DNA of 64,000 nucleotides from Capsicum annuum. Its lineage: Eukaryota > Streptophyta > Magnoliopsida > Solanales > Solanaceae. The stretch lies in contig NC_061115.1 in NCBI RefSeq assembly GCF_002878395.1, positions 57,757,948-57,821,947 on the forward strand, written 5' to 3'. A model generated the notes under the pieces. It searched no databases. It was not told the DNA's origin and worked only from the letters and a program-made list of their open reading frames with translations. The stretch's first letter is position 1, and each line of letters begins with the position of its first letter. Positions 1 to 10,970 of this stretch are shown in pieces. The position numbers and the translations under genes were made by a program.

Positions 1-23
1 TTATAATATCTTCCCTTGGGAAG
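1..23 (-). other. Polypurine tract and first bases of the E1 3' LTR
   Basis: On the minus strand this reads TTCCCAAGGGAAGATATTA followed by TAA. It matches the polypurine context before the other LTRs in this window (CCCAAGGGGGAGATATTG then TAATACCCC). The 3' LTR therefore starts at about position 5, its first TG apparently mutated to TA, and continues outside the window. Confidence 0.7.
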
Positions 24-289
24 ATTCGTCTTTGAATAAGAATTTACTGAGAAGGGATACAAAACTATAGAACCTGAACTAAACATGAAGAGCTGAAAAT
101 TGATCTCATGACTGACATGCTAAACATACTGAACTCGTGCATATCTAATGTACGGACAACTGATACATGAATGCATGAATGAGTATGAAATGGTTAATAG
201 GTACCAAGTATGTACTGGAAACATGAACATGAAACTTAATAAGCTTAAGGAGAACTGTTACCTTGAGCTTGATCTGAATTGGCTGGGAA

Positions 290-690
290 GAGGTGAGGAA
301 ACTTGGTACACATATTTGCTTCTTCTTCCTAAGTAGCTCCCTCATGAGACTGATTTTTCCAAAGAACCTTGACGAGAGGGACTTTTTTGTTCCTCAATCT
401 ACGAGTCTGATAATCTAAGATTTCAACTGGAATCTCTTCATAAGAGTGATTGTTCTGAATATCGATGCTCTGAATAAGGACAACAACTGCTGGTTCACCT
501 ATGCACTTCTTTAGCAAAGAGACATGGAAGACTAGATGGACTGAGGCCAGATCTGAAGGAAACTCAAGTTCATAAGCTACCTTGCCAAAGCGACAAAGAA
601 TTCTGAAGGGACCAACATACCGGGGACTGAGTTTCCCTTTCTTGCCGAACCTCTTCACTCCCTTCATGGGAGAGATCTTAAGATAGACAT
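290..690 (-). pseudogene. Integrase C-terminal and chromodomain-like tail (E1)
   Basis: The longest open piece is 112 aa (329-667, minus). It begins with the [14 protein letters not shown] module typical of the integrase C-terminal domain of plant chromoviruses, continues through [13 protein letters not shown], and ends in the chromodomain-like stretch [20 protein letters not shown] and [14 protein letters not shown]. In the family this tail is thought to guide integration by binding chromatin. The final Trp of the ATWE motif is a TAG stop (TGG to TAG), after which the frame continues to about 290. Upstream it is separated from the integrase core by a badly broken linker. Confidence 0.88.
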
Positions 691-854
691 AGTCATTGAA
701 TCAAACTTGAGATATTTTCTACGAACATCTGCATAGGACTTCTGTCAGCTCTGAGCAGCCTAGAGTCTCTCTCTGATCAACTAAACTATCTCTAAGGCGT
801 CGAATACTAAGTCAAGACCTATGACTGAGGCCTCACTAAATTCGAACCAACCAA

Positions 855-1525
855 TCAGAGACCTACATCTCCTACCATATAGATCTTCAAATGGAGCCAT
901 TTGAATACTAGAACGATAGCTATTGTTGTATGAAACTCAATCAAAGGCAAGTGGTTGTCCCAACTTCCCTTGAAGTCAATTGCACACACCTTTAGCATAT
1001 CTTCAAGAGTCTGAATGGTCCTCTCTGCTTGACCATTTGTCTGAGGATGAAATGCTGTGGTGAGATGGACTTAGGTACCTAGAACATTTTGGAATGCTTT
1101 CCAAAAGTGAGAAGTAAATTGGGTACCTCTGTCTGAGATGATAGATAGTGGAACACCGTGTAATCTAACTAACTCACTGATATAGATTTTGGCATAATCC
1201 TCGGCAGAATAAGAAGTACGAATAGAAAGGAAATAAGCTGACTTGGTCATTATATCTATAATGACCCAGACTGAATCATGCTGATGATGAGTTTTAGGTA
1301 AACCTATCACGAAGTCCATGTTAACTTCTTCCCACTTCCAAGTAGGAATGGTGAACTCTTACATGGAACCACTAGGTTTCTGATGCTCTATCTTAACCTG
1401 CTGACATGTAGAGCACTTAGCCACAAACTCTGCAATATCTCTCTTCATACCACTACACCAATAGATCTCCCGTAGTATGGCACACCATGCGCTTCTGCAA
1501 GAATTCGCTGCCTTAATTCATTTAT
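855..1525 (-). pseudogene. Integrase zinc finger and catalytic core (E1)
   Basis: The 82-aa open piece at 1071-1319 holds MDFVIGLPKTHH, then DIMTKSAYFL, then ISDRGTQFTSHFW: two acidic residues of the integrase D,D(35)E triad in their usual setting. Past a stop the frame continues with [16 protein letters not shown], which carries the Glu. Upstream (about 1380-1520) the HHCC zinc finger is recognisable from KCSTCQQVK and EAHGVPY, but it is interrupted. The enzyme would insert the cDNA copy into the genome. Several stops make it non-functional. Confidence 0.9.
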
Positions 1526-1579
1526 ACCTGGAACATATAGAAACCCTGACAACGAAGAACACCATCTCCCTCTTGGGAG

Positions 1580-2195
1580 AAAACCTCGACTTTCTGATTC
1601 TAAACTGACTCTTTGAGCTTGACAAGGCTAGGATCCCTGTCTTGTTTCTCTTTCACCTCAGAAACTAGAGATGACTCTGAACTACTACGAAAACATACAC
1701 CACCCTCTGAAGAATCGACTAAGCAAATGCCTAGTCTGGTAAGCTGATGGATCTCCTGAGCTATCTTTTTCTTACTATCCTCAATATGAGAAATACTACC
1801 CATGGAGAGTCGACTAAGAGCGTCAGCCACAACATTGGCCTTGCCTGGATGATAAATAACACTCATGTAGTAATCCTTCAAGAGCTCTAACCACCTTCTC
1901 TGGCAAAGATTAAGATCTTTTTGGAAAAAGACATATTGGAGGATCTTATGTTCTGTGAAGAAATCTACATGAACTCCATAGAGATAATGACTCCAAATCT
2001 TCAAGGCAGAAACTACTGCTTCTAACTCAAGATCATGAGTAGGATAATTCTTCTCATGTGGCTTTAACTATTTGGAGGCGTAGGCTATGACCTTACCATG
2101 CTACATAAGGACACAACCTAAACCCACTCTGGATGCATCACAATAGACTACAAAATAGTCTGAACCATCTGGAATAGCTAGAACTGGAGCGAAGG
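1580..2195 (-). pseudogene. RNase H domain and linker (E1)
   Basis: The 134-aa open piece (1600-2004) includes [11 protein letters not shown] and [14 protein letters not shown], the standard Ty3/gypsy RNase H landmarks. The usual TDHKSLQY Asp is Glu here. Upstream of it, in another frame, lies SRVGLGCVL and [10 protein letters not shown], the start of the domain, separated by stops. RNase H degrades the RNA strand of the RNA:DNA hybrid during reverse transcription. The segment after ADALSR is the poorly conserved linker to the integrase zinc finger. Confidence 0.9.
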
Positions 2196-3240
2196 TGAGT
2201 CAAGTTTTCAACTCTTGAAAGCTCTTCTCGCATAAATCTAACCACTGAAACTTTATCTTCTTCTGAGTCAATCTGGACATGGGAGATGCAATAGAAGAAA
2301 ATCCCTTAAAAAACTGTCTGTAATAGCCAGCCGAACCCAAGAAACTCCTAATATCTGATGGAGATACGGGTCTGGGCCAATTTCTTACTGCCTTAGTTTT
2401 CTGAGGATCTATTCTAATTCCATCACTGGAAATAATATGGCCAAGGAATACTACTGATCTTAGCCAAAATTCACACTTGCTGAACTTAGCGAATAACTGG
2501 TGATCCCTGAGAGTCTGAAGAACAATCTTGAGATGGTCTGCATGATCACACTCTGTGAGAGAATAGACCAAAATATCATCTATAAAGACTATGACAAACA
2601 TTTCTAAGTACTACTTGAAAACACGGTTCATCAAATCCATAAAAGCTGCAGAGGCATTAGTAAGACCAAATGACATGACTAAAAATTAGAAGTGACCATA
2701 CCGAGTACGAAAAGCTGTCTTCGAAATGTCATATTCTCTAACTCTGAGATGATGATAGCTTGATATGAGGTCTATCTTAGAGAAGTAACTGACACCCTAA
2801 AGTTGGTCGATTAGATCATCAATCCTGGGAAGAGGATATTTGTTCTTGATCGTGACCTTGTTGAGTTAATGATAATCAATACACATCCTGAGAGAACAGT
2901 CTTTCTTGCACATGAATAATACTGGTGCACCCCATGGGGAAATGCTGGGTCTGATAATCCCTTATCTAAGAGATCCTTCAACTGATCTTTTAGTTCCTTG
3001 AGTTCTGCTAGTGCCATTCTATATGGCAGAATAGAAATAGATTGAGTATCTAGAAGAAGGTCTATGCCGAAGTCTATTTCCCTTTCGAAAGAAATGCCTG
3101 AAAGATCATAGGGAAAGACATCTGCGTATTCATTAACAACAGGGACTGTTTTGAGGCTGGGAGATTCAGAACTAGAATCTTTAACATGCACGAGATGATA
3201 CACACACCCCTTAAAAATCATTTTCCTTGCCCGAAGGTAG
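2196..3240 (-). pseudogene. Reverse transcriptase (E1)
   Basis: The 133-aa open piece (2200-2601) contains the catalytic motif FIDDILVYS followed by [22 protein letters not shown] and [12 protein letters not shown], an unmistakable Ty3/gypsy reverse transcriptase palm and thumb. The N-terminal half lies at 2601-3221. The open piece 2811-3221 covers YADVFPYDLSG and the [13 protein letters not shown] segment, then is shifted out of frame near 2960; in the alternative frame the fingers motifs continue (WGAPVLFVKK, CIDYQLNK, YPLPRIDDL). One frameshift plus scattered stops account for the damage. Upstream of 3221 a linker connects it to the protease. Confidence 0.92.
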
Positions 3241-3344
3241 GAAACCAGTTGATCCCTAAACGCTGAAATGCTACCCTTCCACTCTAGGATGTGCTCATTC
3301 GGAAACTGAAACTGAACTATCCTATTTTTGCAGTCGACTGTGGC

Positions 3345-3605
3345 ATAGCAGGAGTGAAGCTAATCCATGTCAAGAATGACATCAAAATCAGTAATCTCTA
3401 ACTCCACTAAATATGCTGATGTGGATTTCTGAGATATCATAACCGAGCAGTTCCTGTGTACCCGCTGAGCTATGATAATTCTACCCACTGGGGTAGAGAC
3501 TGAGAAGGACTCTGCTAGGACTTCGGGACTGATTCTAAAATCACTTGCTGTGTATGGAGTAACGAAAGACAAAGATGCACCTGGGTCTAGCAAAGCATAA
3601 ACATG
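3345..3605 (-). pseudogene. Retropepsin-like protease (E1)
   Basis: The 77-aa open piece (3360-3593) starts LDPGASLSFVTPY, the active-site motif of plant chromovirus proteases (D-P-G-A in place of the D-S/T-G of classical retropepsins), and ends in the flap and C-terminal region with the family signature FDVILDMD (usually LGMD). The enzyme cleaves the Gag-Pol polyprotein. It follows gag directly and is fused in frame to pol in intact relatives. The point where array units at 31672-64000 stop matching E1 is exactly this active site. Confidence 0.88.
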
Positions 3606-4756
3606 AATATGGAAAATCTGTAACGTACCAGCAAGAACATCAGGAGAATTTTCCTGATCCTGCTGTGACTGAAGAGCATAGAGTCTATTTGGGTGTTGCC
3701 TACTGGTAGCACTGGAAATGGCACCCTGCTAGTTTGGGCGACTGGACTAAGTTGTAGAATGATTTTGCTGACCCTGAAGACTTGACTGCAGACACTCTCT
3801 AATTCTTTGGCTTGGCTTGCCACAACCAAAACAGACATCACTGCCGGCTTTGCAAATGCCCTTGTGGTTCTTACCACAAGTCTAACAAAGGGGATTCATT
3901 CGGGCACTGCTAACGGTGCCCTACGATTTAGAGCTTGGCGCTTTATTTCTATTGCCTTCTCTAAACATCGACATTGGATAGCTGGCAGAGGAAGGAGCTG
4001 GGGTGAGTAAAGTTGAAATTACCTCACCTTGCTATCTTGTTCTGCCTCTCCCTAGTCTTAAACTTCTGCTCTTCTACTTGCTAGGCATGGTTCATAAGTC
4101 TTGCTAAGGTCATATCATCGATTAGCATCGCAGACCTACACTCATTTACCATGCTATCATTGACCCCTGACATGAAATTGCTCATCTTAGCTCTATTGTG
4201 TGCAACCACATGAGGAGCATACCTGGCTAGCTCAGTGAATCTGAGAGAATACTCCCTAACCGTCATATTCACCTGCCTAAGGTTGATGAACTCAAGAACT
4301 TTGTCTCCCTCAGCTCTTGGGGAAAGAATCTGTTTAAGAAGGCCATGACAAATTTCTCCCACTCGATAGGGCCTGTATTATCTAACCTCTCAGACTTCCA
4401 CTATTTGTACCAATCATAAGCAACATCCTGTAATTGGTAAGCGACTAATTCAGCACTCTCAATAAAAATAGCACCAATGATGTCAATAACCTTCTAAACT
4501 TGGTCAATGAACTCCTGAGGGTCCTCATCAGATTTAGACCTATGGAAAGATGTAGGGTTCATCCAGGTGAAGTACCGAACCCTAGTGCTTTAGGAGTGGC
4601 CACTGGATTGGCCAGAATGACTGGTGGCCATTCATTCTGTGCAGCCATAGATTAAGCAAGTATGGTAAATGCAGCTTTAAACTCCGCATGGGAAATATAT
4701 ATGCCCAAAGGATCATCGGGCTGAGAAGCTGGCTGGTTTCTTCTCTTTGGGGCCAT
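3606..4756 (-). pseudogene. gag: gag polyprotein with zinc knuckle (E1)
   Basis: The start codon is at 4756 on the minus strand (MAPKRRNQPASQPDDP). The first part runs HAEFKAAFTILA and AAQNEWP, homologous to the array gag. The central retrotransposon-gag domain is best seen in the 93-aa open piece 4081-4362 (EFINLRQVNMTVREYSLRFT, ELARYAPHVVAHNRAKMSNF). The zinc knuckle at about 3793-3835 reads CFGCGKPSQRIREC, so the His of CCHC is Gln. The C-terminal region leads into the protease. Stops and at least one frameshift break the frame. Gag forms the particle that packages the RNA. An acceptor-like site lies just before the ATG. Confidence 0.9.
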
Positions 4757-4958
4757 GGTCTGGAATAAGTGAAGAATGGATTAGACTGAGAGTTTAACTT
4801 GTGATTATGCTCACTAGCATGACATGAATAATGTAGAAAGGGGATTGTTCCTAAAACATCTTATAGCCTCCCGCTCATAAATGTGGTGTGCAACACACCC
4901 ATGTACAAGACTCTACTAGATGTGGCTTTTAGACTTCCTAGGACTCTATTGAACCTTA
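4757..4958 (-). other. Leader between PBS and gag (E1)
   Basis: This 200-base stretch separates the primer binding site from the gag ATG. It is closely similar to the leader of the array units (shared words such as CATCTAGTAGAGTCTTGTAC and ATGTTTTAGGAACAA), which ties E1 to the array family. It ends in CTTATTCCAG directly before ACCATGG, a good 3' splice acceptor. Confidence 0.75.
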
Positions 4959-7013
4959 GGCTGTGATACCAAGTTTGTAACACACCAATTTACTGAACTA
5001 GAATGCTATGCGGTGATCATGACCCCGAGGGACCACAAGTTAACCCATGACTGATATCTGTACCTGTACATGGCAAATCATAATATAATAATGCAGAATA
5101 CATAGAATTGTAAGGCCATAAGGTTAAACTAAATACAATCATGTAGGTGAAAATACCCAAAACAACTAAATTTAAACGTAAATCTGAAAGTAAATCCGAA
5201 AGCCTCTAAACTGTCTGAATAGGGAGTTGAAGGAACATGTGTCCAACTAACTCTGTAAAACTAAATTGAAGGATAAATAAATGAATCAAATCATATTGTA
5301 CTCAAATTAATGAGGACTCACTGTCTCTTTGTAACTGGAACACTACCACTACTGCTGACTGGAGCTCGTGTCTCGGAACCTATGGTGTAACATGAAAAGA
5401 AAGCACCATGGCGCAAATGTGTCAGTACAACTGAAGTACTGAGTATACGAGGAAAGGGTTTCATGCATGAACAACACTGACTGACTAATATGAACGTGGA
5501 AGTACAAACACACATATATAAAAACTGGGACCATGAATACGTGATAGCATGACCTATAAGCTAATACATGGTTTACTGATAACTGTCATGACTGTTACTA
5601 AAATTGATAACATGGACGACTGTATCTGACTGTCCTGTATGTACTGAAATCTGAAGAACTATCTGAGTTCTTTTACTGAGACTGATATTGAAACTGTGGA
5701 AAGTAGTGCTTAACCGACATGCCTTATATATGCCGTTATGGCTAAGCTGGGGTCCAATCTCTGCCCCAACTAGAGGGGTGTCAATACTGTACCACTGGTA
5801 AGGACAACTGTGAGACCTTATACTGGCAGGTACTCAAATGAGAATGGTGGGAACCCTAAACTAACGAGTTAAGCCACTTCATCAACCCTAAGCTGACGGG
5901 TTAAGATGTCTCAACCTACACTAGCTATGTAGTTCTGGAACACAAGGATTGCTACTAAGAATCACACCTTGAACTGGTGGGTGAGTTCCCATCCTTGGGT
6001 TCACTCGATGCTAACCTCTACTCCCATCTGGAGGAACTAGACATGAATAACTTACTGTGCATGACTTGATCTTACTGAATTCCGTTGACTGGCGAAATGT
6101 TACTGATATCTGACAACTGACTAAGATCATGAGGTTTTCCTGAGTCACATGACTGACTGAAGTCTATGGAATCATAGCTTGAGTTAGGATATTGTGAAAA
6201 ATGACATAGATCTAGGCACACAACTATAGTTTTTGGGTACAAGTACCCCAGGACTCGATAGAAGGAAACTTACACACATGACTGACTTGATCATAAGAGT
6301 AGAGTCCATAATATATAATATCATAAGTAGGGATCTCATACTATGCATGGTTATCAACAATGTATTGCATGGAAAGGATTTCATATCACATGGAAGTACT
6401 TGCACAATCTTAATATCATGTTCGTTGCATAATCATAATGGCAACACATACTAATAGCATGGAAATTCATGTGGATTGCATGGTTATCATGCATCTTGTT
6501 CATAAGTAGGATTTGCAAGTAAACATAGCATAATCTCATAAGAATAGTTCATGAGTATTCCAATCAAAATTTACAAGGCACATTAACAACATAGAAGTCA
6601 TTGAAACGTAAGGGCATATCATGAATCCTTCACTTAGTCACAATTTAGCTATATTGCATGGTTTCTAGTTCCTTAGGCATTTTACCAAACACCTTACATG
6701 AACCTCTTAAGCATAGGTGAAATCACCAAATTATACATCATGAACAACCAAATTTACATGTTTCCAACTCATATGATATCATGAATTCACAAAAATATAT
6801 AAAGATTCCATCTTAGGAATCACCCAATACCAACAACATGATTATCAACACCCAATAATATAGAAATCATACTTTAGAATGAAAAAGAGGAAAACAAACA
6901 AGCATCAACATGGGTATGATCGTATCACCACAATCAACCAAGCTTTTGTATTTTAAAGATTGATTCTTTAACTCCACGGATGAAAGAAATCTGTGGATGA
7001 ACACTACGCATAC
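4760..7013 (-). other. Predicted LTR-to-gag intron (E1)
   Basis: The donor AAG|GTATGCG (exon end at 7014) lies in the LTR about 150 bases after the TATA box. The acceptor TTCACTTATTCCAG|ACCATG ends at 4760, three bases before the gag start. Splicing would remove the rest of the LTR, the PBS and the leader (2254 bases). The same arrangement recurs in the array units, which is the main support. No transcript evidence is available here. Confidence 0.5.
4959..4971 (-). other. Primer binding site, tRNA-Met type (E1)
   Basis: On the minus strand this reads TGGTATCACAGCC, one base different from TGGTATCAGAGCC, which is complementary to the 3' end of plant initiator tRNA-Met. It lies just inside the 5' LTR, as required for priming minus-strand DNA. 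Confidence 0.88.
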
Positions 7014-7160
7014 CTTAGAAGGAAGATTCTTGATGATTGACGGAGGAATTTCTTTGAAATTGGATCTTCAAGCTTAATTATGCAACCCTAGTTATTTTTC
7101 TCCTTTAGTGCTCTTGGATGATGAGCTTTGAGATGAAAATAGGGTTGAGTATGTTTAGAA

Positions 7161-7170
7161 GGTATATATT
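7161..7170 (-). promoter_or_regulatory. TATA box in E1 LTR
   Basis: On the minus strand this is AATATATACC, at the position equivalent to TATATATACC in the array LTRs. The predicted transcribed exon to the donor site at 7014 would be roughly 120 bases. Confidence 0.55.
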
Positions 7171-7270
7171 TCGTAGGGTTAAGTTTAGGGACGTGTAAGG
7201 AGTATTTAAAGACTTAATTACCTTTAAAATAACTCAAGACGGAGTGTTTTTGACACCTGAAATTGACTTA

Positions 7271-7366
7271 GGCGGCACCCAAGTAATCACCTATTCTTGG
7301 GTTGGGCGGCGCCTAACCAATCGCCTATGCTTGGGTTAGGCGGCGCCTAACCAATCGCCTATGCTT
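7271..7366. repeat. GC-rich 34-bp minisatellite in E1 U3
   Basis: Units start at 7271, 7305 and 7339 with a period of 34 bases. Each begins GGCGGC(G/A)CC and continues through the word ATCGCCTATGCTTGGG, the last one incomplete. The block is a GC- and CpG-rich island inside an otherwise AT-rich LTR. Confidence 0.85.
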
Positions 7367-7699
7367 ACTATCTCTCATGAAAGTGGACAAAACATTTCGC
7401 TCGGGTATTGGATTAAGACAAAATTGGTATCGTTGGAAAGCTAATTCGATTTTCTACAATTTGGTGGGTCTAAATCAGCCAAAATACCACATTAACACCG
7501 AGTTATACTCGTTCAAATATGACCCTTGTAAAATCGAATACTAAAACTTGATGGATTCAAAATCTCTGAGCTTGCATTACCTTAAGTGACTCATATGAAC
7601 ATGCTTAATGCATCATAAGATATCCTATCACTAGGATAATCATGGTAAGTCATATAATCAAGTATGAATCACAGGATTAGAATCATGCGGGGTATTACA

Positions 7700-8237
7700 C
7701 CTACTTTCCTTAAACATAAAAGTGCCAACTTGAGCCTATGTTGGGATGGTTGATCTTGGAAAAAGGTTATCATGGCCCCTATTCATTTAAGTTAATGCCT
7801 AGGAGCAAATAAATGGTGAATATTAAATGAGAAAATAGAAGGGAGCAATAAAATAAAGAAAATCATGAACTTATAAATAGAAAAAAGCTGAAAAGAGAAT
7901 GCTTTCAAAAGGTGGGTGAACTAATGTCGTAAAGATAGACACATGTGTAATTTAGAAATAAATCTAGTGGCTAATTATCAAAAGTTTGATCTAAGTTTGT
8001 ATGTTATGTAGAGTTCAGGGAGGTTTTAGTCACTTTCATCCTAAATGTTGATCCTACCTTTCCACGAACATACATTACAAGCTTGAAAAAGCCCATCGGG
8101 ATCGCCAACTAAGTGTCTTTAAGTTAGTAATGAAAAGAAAAGGGAAAGTATATGGCATGATGATTTTTTGCATTGAGAAGTTCTTTGTGAGTGTGAGTGC
8201 TTGCACATTAATCCGTTGCTGCATGATTGAAATTATG
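7700..8237 (+). repeat. Athila/Tat-type 3' region, left half
   Basis: No gene is visible. The segment includes CCTACCTTTCC, ACATACATTACAAGC and GAAAAAGCCCATCG, which resembles the post-pol region seen again near 24115-24170 before an Athila/Tat-type LTR. It is cut on the left by the E1 LTR and on the right by E2. It continues at 17222, where the rest of the 3' region leads into an LTR. Confidence 0.55.
8233..8237. repeat. Target site duplication of E2, left copy
   Basis: TTATG here matches TTATG at 17222-17226 on the far side of E2. This shows that both LTRs belong to a single insertion. Confidence 0.65.
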
Positions 8238-10662
8238 GTGTGCTCACGGTGCTTAGGATCACAAGTGACGCCAAGTTAACCCTTATACTGGCATAACTCA
8301 TAAGCAACAGAACAGAAAGTACAAATCTATACATATCTGTGGAAAATAACTCTTTTCTGAATATGATAGATACAAAACTAAATTTACAAGATTACAACTC
8401 TGCTTTTACAACCAAAACTGAAACGAAATATATCAATTTCTACTAACTGTCTATGAAGCCTCTACTTGTACTAACTGTGGGTAGCCAGGTCATGACTACC
8501 AACTAACCCAACTCAATACGATTGAATAAAGAAAAGACAACACTTCTTGAACTATATAACTAAGTAAACCACTTGAATCAAAAGAACTCATTACCTGCTG
8601 ACTGGATACCGTGAACTGATTAGATCTGAAGATGTACACTATACCTTGTACCTACATTCCAAGAAAATGTAGCCCACATACGAATATGTGGGTCAGTACC
8701 ATGGAAACGTATCCAGCGTATGGGGGTGCAATGCATATATAAAATAATGTCTTAATATCATCACAGTTTATAAAATTTTGCATGCTGATATAAATGACTC
8801 ACTTAGCTCGAATTAAAATCCTTATATTCATAAGAGATTAAAATATGTCGGGTGAAATATGTGAGTCATCGTAATAAATCTTAATTCACTTCCATCTCAA
8901 TTCCAAATCATCAAAGCAATCAAATCTCATAACAATTCTCTTTCGAATATATGTTCATTAAATCTTTTGAAAACAATAACTTTCTCAAACTCAGTCTTTC
9001 AAACAAATATGTTTTCATCTCAGATAGAAGAATAAGAATTTTCATATTAGATAGGAGAATACACACACACATTGGGAGATCTCATAACCGACATAAACAA
9101 TATGAGTCACATGGAGTCCAACGTAACACCCACATTGGGGAGAGCCATCCTATCCTTGCCATCAGAGTAGGACTATAAGTATCAAATCCAAAACCTAGTG
9201 ATCACTATATATAATCAGCCTCAATTCTGGATCCTACAGGGGCACGTAGTTCTAGGGAAGTACCAACACAGCTATACCTCCCACTTGATGCTAAAGACTA
9301 CTCCCGGAATTAGCTCACATCTTTTCAAAGAAAATCCACCACAAAATAATTCAGCAATTCACAACGAGAGTCATCACGCTACCTCTTTTTCATAATAAAT
9401 CAAAATGTGGATTTCTTTTCTCATTCGAGTTCAAAAATAAATCTTTCAAGATCAAAAGGTTAAATCATTCAAATCTCAAGGTGTGCATAACGCATTAGTT
9501 TCACAAAAATCATAATTTTCAAATAGGGTTCAAAACCCATATATCAATACTTGAGTAAAATATTTCAAGATTCACACTTTATTTAGTAAACATGTATAAT
9601 TCATATGAAAATCTGGAGATTCAACTTCAAACATGATATTAACATCAAAACTCAAGGAATTTATCTTCAAGACATCATAAAAATATAATAGCCTTTTGAA
9701 CAAGAATGTAGGATAATAGTTTTTATCTCAAATTCATATCAAAGCATGTAAAATCATATATCTTTGTAAAATAATACAAATTTTGGGCACAAGAACAAAA
9801 TGATGTTCTTGCTGAAAAACCCCACATACCTTAAATTTGAAACTTTGAATGAACTTTTGACCTTGGAACTCTATTCATAAAAATAATGAGTGTTTCTTGT
9901 AGCCCTCGAAATGGGGATTCCGAATCTCGAAGAATTATTGAAAAATCATGGTTGAATCTTGAGATATTTGAATTTTTAGGTTGAAACTCTAATGAATGTT
10001 CTTGGTGATTATGAGAGAAAGTAAACTTATTTTAGTGTTATGGGAGTTTAATCCCATGTTATAGACATATATAGGAGTGTTTTTGGCACTTGGAAGTGAG
10101 GTATGTGGCGCATTGCTTATCGCACACATTTAAGTATGCACCACATTGCTTATCACACACATTTAAGTATGCGCCGCATTGTTTATTGCACACATTTAAG
10201 TATGCACCACATTTATTATCGCACATATTGAAGTATGCCCCATATTGCTTATCACACACCTATTCCAGTAGCCATATGCAATTGGTTAGGCGACGCTCTC
10301 TACTTCGCAAAGCCATAACTCCTTGCTCGGGTGTCGAATTTTGATGAAATTTGTACCGTTGGAAAGATAATTTAATTATGTACAATTTGATAGGTCTTGG
10401 GATAAAAATTCCATGTATATTAATAGATATTCACGTTTAAAGTTGACGCTTGTAGAATCAAATATCAAACTTTTGATGAATCAACTGGTCTTAGCTCAAC
10501 TTTGTTCTAGGTCATTGCTATGAACATTTTTCACCACTAAACTACTCCATAGACTAGGATAATGATCATGCAAATTGTATTCATGTGAGAATCACTTGGA
10601 TTAGAGCTTAGACGCGTAGGAACGATGATTAGAATTTCAGCATGAAAATACGGGGTATTACA
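8238..10662 (-). repeat. 3' LTR of E2
   Basis: On the minus strand it starts TGTAATACCCCG at 10662, directly after a polypurine tract. Compared with the right LTR it lacks about 25 bases at the far end (the part reading GGACCCGATTTTAGGGCG) and has five instead of three units of a 33-bp minisatellite. It contains a conserved U3 block (about 10325-10375), a TATA-like CCTATATATG (10066-10075) and the donor-like AAG|GTATGTG at 9829. Confidence 0.88.
10102..10262. repeat. 33-bp minisatellite, five units (left E2 LTR)
   Basis: Units begin with TATG at 10102, 10135, 10168, 10201 and 10234, exactly 33 bases apart, each with a version of CACATTGCTTATC and CACACATTTAAG. Because 33 is a multiple of three, the block gives long open frames with an 11-residue repeat on both strands; these are not genes. 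Confidence 0.92.
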
Positions 10663-10685
10663 TTATCTCCCCCTTGGGAACATTA
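10663..10685 (-). other. Polypurine tract next to E2 3' LTR
   Basis: On the minus strand this reads GTTCCCAAGGGGGAGATAA, ending at the LTR start. It primes plus-strand DNA synthesis in intact elements. Confidence 0.85.
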
Positions 10686-10970
10686 GTCCTCGAATGTGGA
10701 TAATTAACCTGAAACACAGAGGAATCTTAGTGTTCAAGCCATCATGTGTAAGTGATAGAGCTAAATCACTGGATCTTTAGAATAATGAGCTACTAAACTG
10801 GTCTGCAAGTGCATGAATCCTCAAGAAAAATAACTATATGCCTAAGATAGAAACGAGAGTGTCAACTTTTGAGTAACCATTACTTTGCACTGGATCTGAT
10901 ATCATGAGAAAGGATGAGAGGTTTATAACATAAAAAATTGGGGTATTACAACATCTCCCTACTGGGATCG
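10686..10970 (-). repeat. Second PPT and LTR-start stub inside E2
   Basis: On the minus strand, CCCAGTAGGGAGATGT (about 10951-10968) is followed by TGTAATACCCCAATTTTTT at 10950, a second polypurine-LTR boundary 288 bases inside the true one. The LTR-like piece runs only to about 10690. It is best explained as a truncated nested LTR or a duplicated 3' end of a related but different family. Confidence 0.6.

Larger units (their letters stand above)
1..7699 (-). mobile_element. E1: autonomous Ty3/gypsy chromovirus, degraded
   Basis: Read on the minus strand the order is 5' LTR (4976-7699), PBS, leader, gag, protease, reverse transcriptase, RNase H, integrase, chromodomain-like tail, polypurine tract and the first few bases of the 3' LTR. 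This order (integrase after RNase H) is diagnostic of Ty3/gypsy, and the integrase tail places it with the chromoviruses. The internal region is complete within the window, but stops and frameshifts break it into short open pieces, so it is inactive. The 3' LTR lies left of the window, so the target duplication cannot be checked. Its leader and gag are homologous to those of the array at 31672-64000. Confidence 0.92.
4976..7699 (-). repeat. 5' LTR of E1 (2.7 kb)
   Basis: On the minus strand it starts TGTAATACCCC at 7699 and ends GTGTTACA at 4976, just before the PBS. Its parts are collinear with the array LTRs although the sequence is diverged: a conserved U3 block (about 7390-7450), a GC-rich minisatellite (7271-7366), a TATA box (7161-7170), a donor-like AAG|GTATGC (7013) and a long U5 rich in the pentamer TCAGT. 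The partner LTR is left of the window. Confidence 0.9.

Noticed and set aside
145..345. Overlapping 62- and 66-codon frames at the left end
   Set aside because: They lie in the 3' untranslated part and tail of E1 with no motif on either strand.
5318..6454. Several 60-75 codon frames in the E1 LTR
   Set aside because: They lie in U5 of a recognised LTR, overlap each other on opposite strands and have no counterparts in the related LTRs.
10059..10344. Open frames on both strands with an 11-residue repeat (CGAYLNVCDKQ-like and its plus-strand counterpart)
   Set aside because: They follow from a 33-bp minisatellite inside an LTR; the period is a multiple of three so frames stay open by default. 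The partner LTR has fewer units and no such frame.
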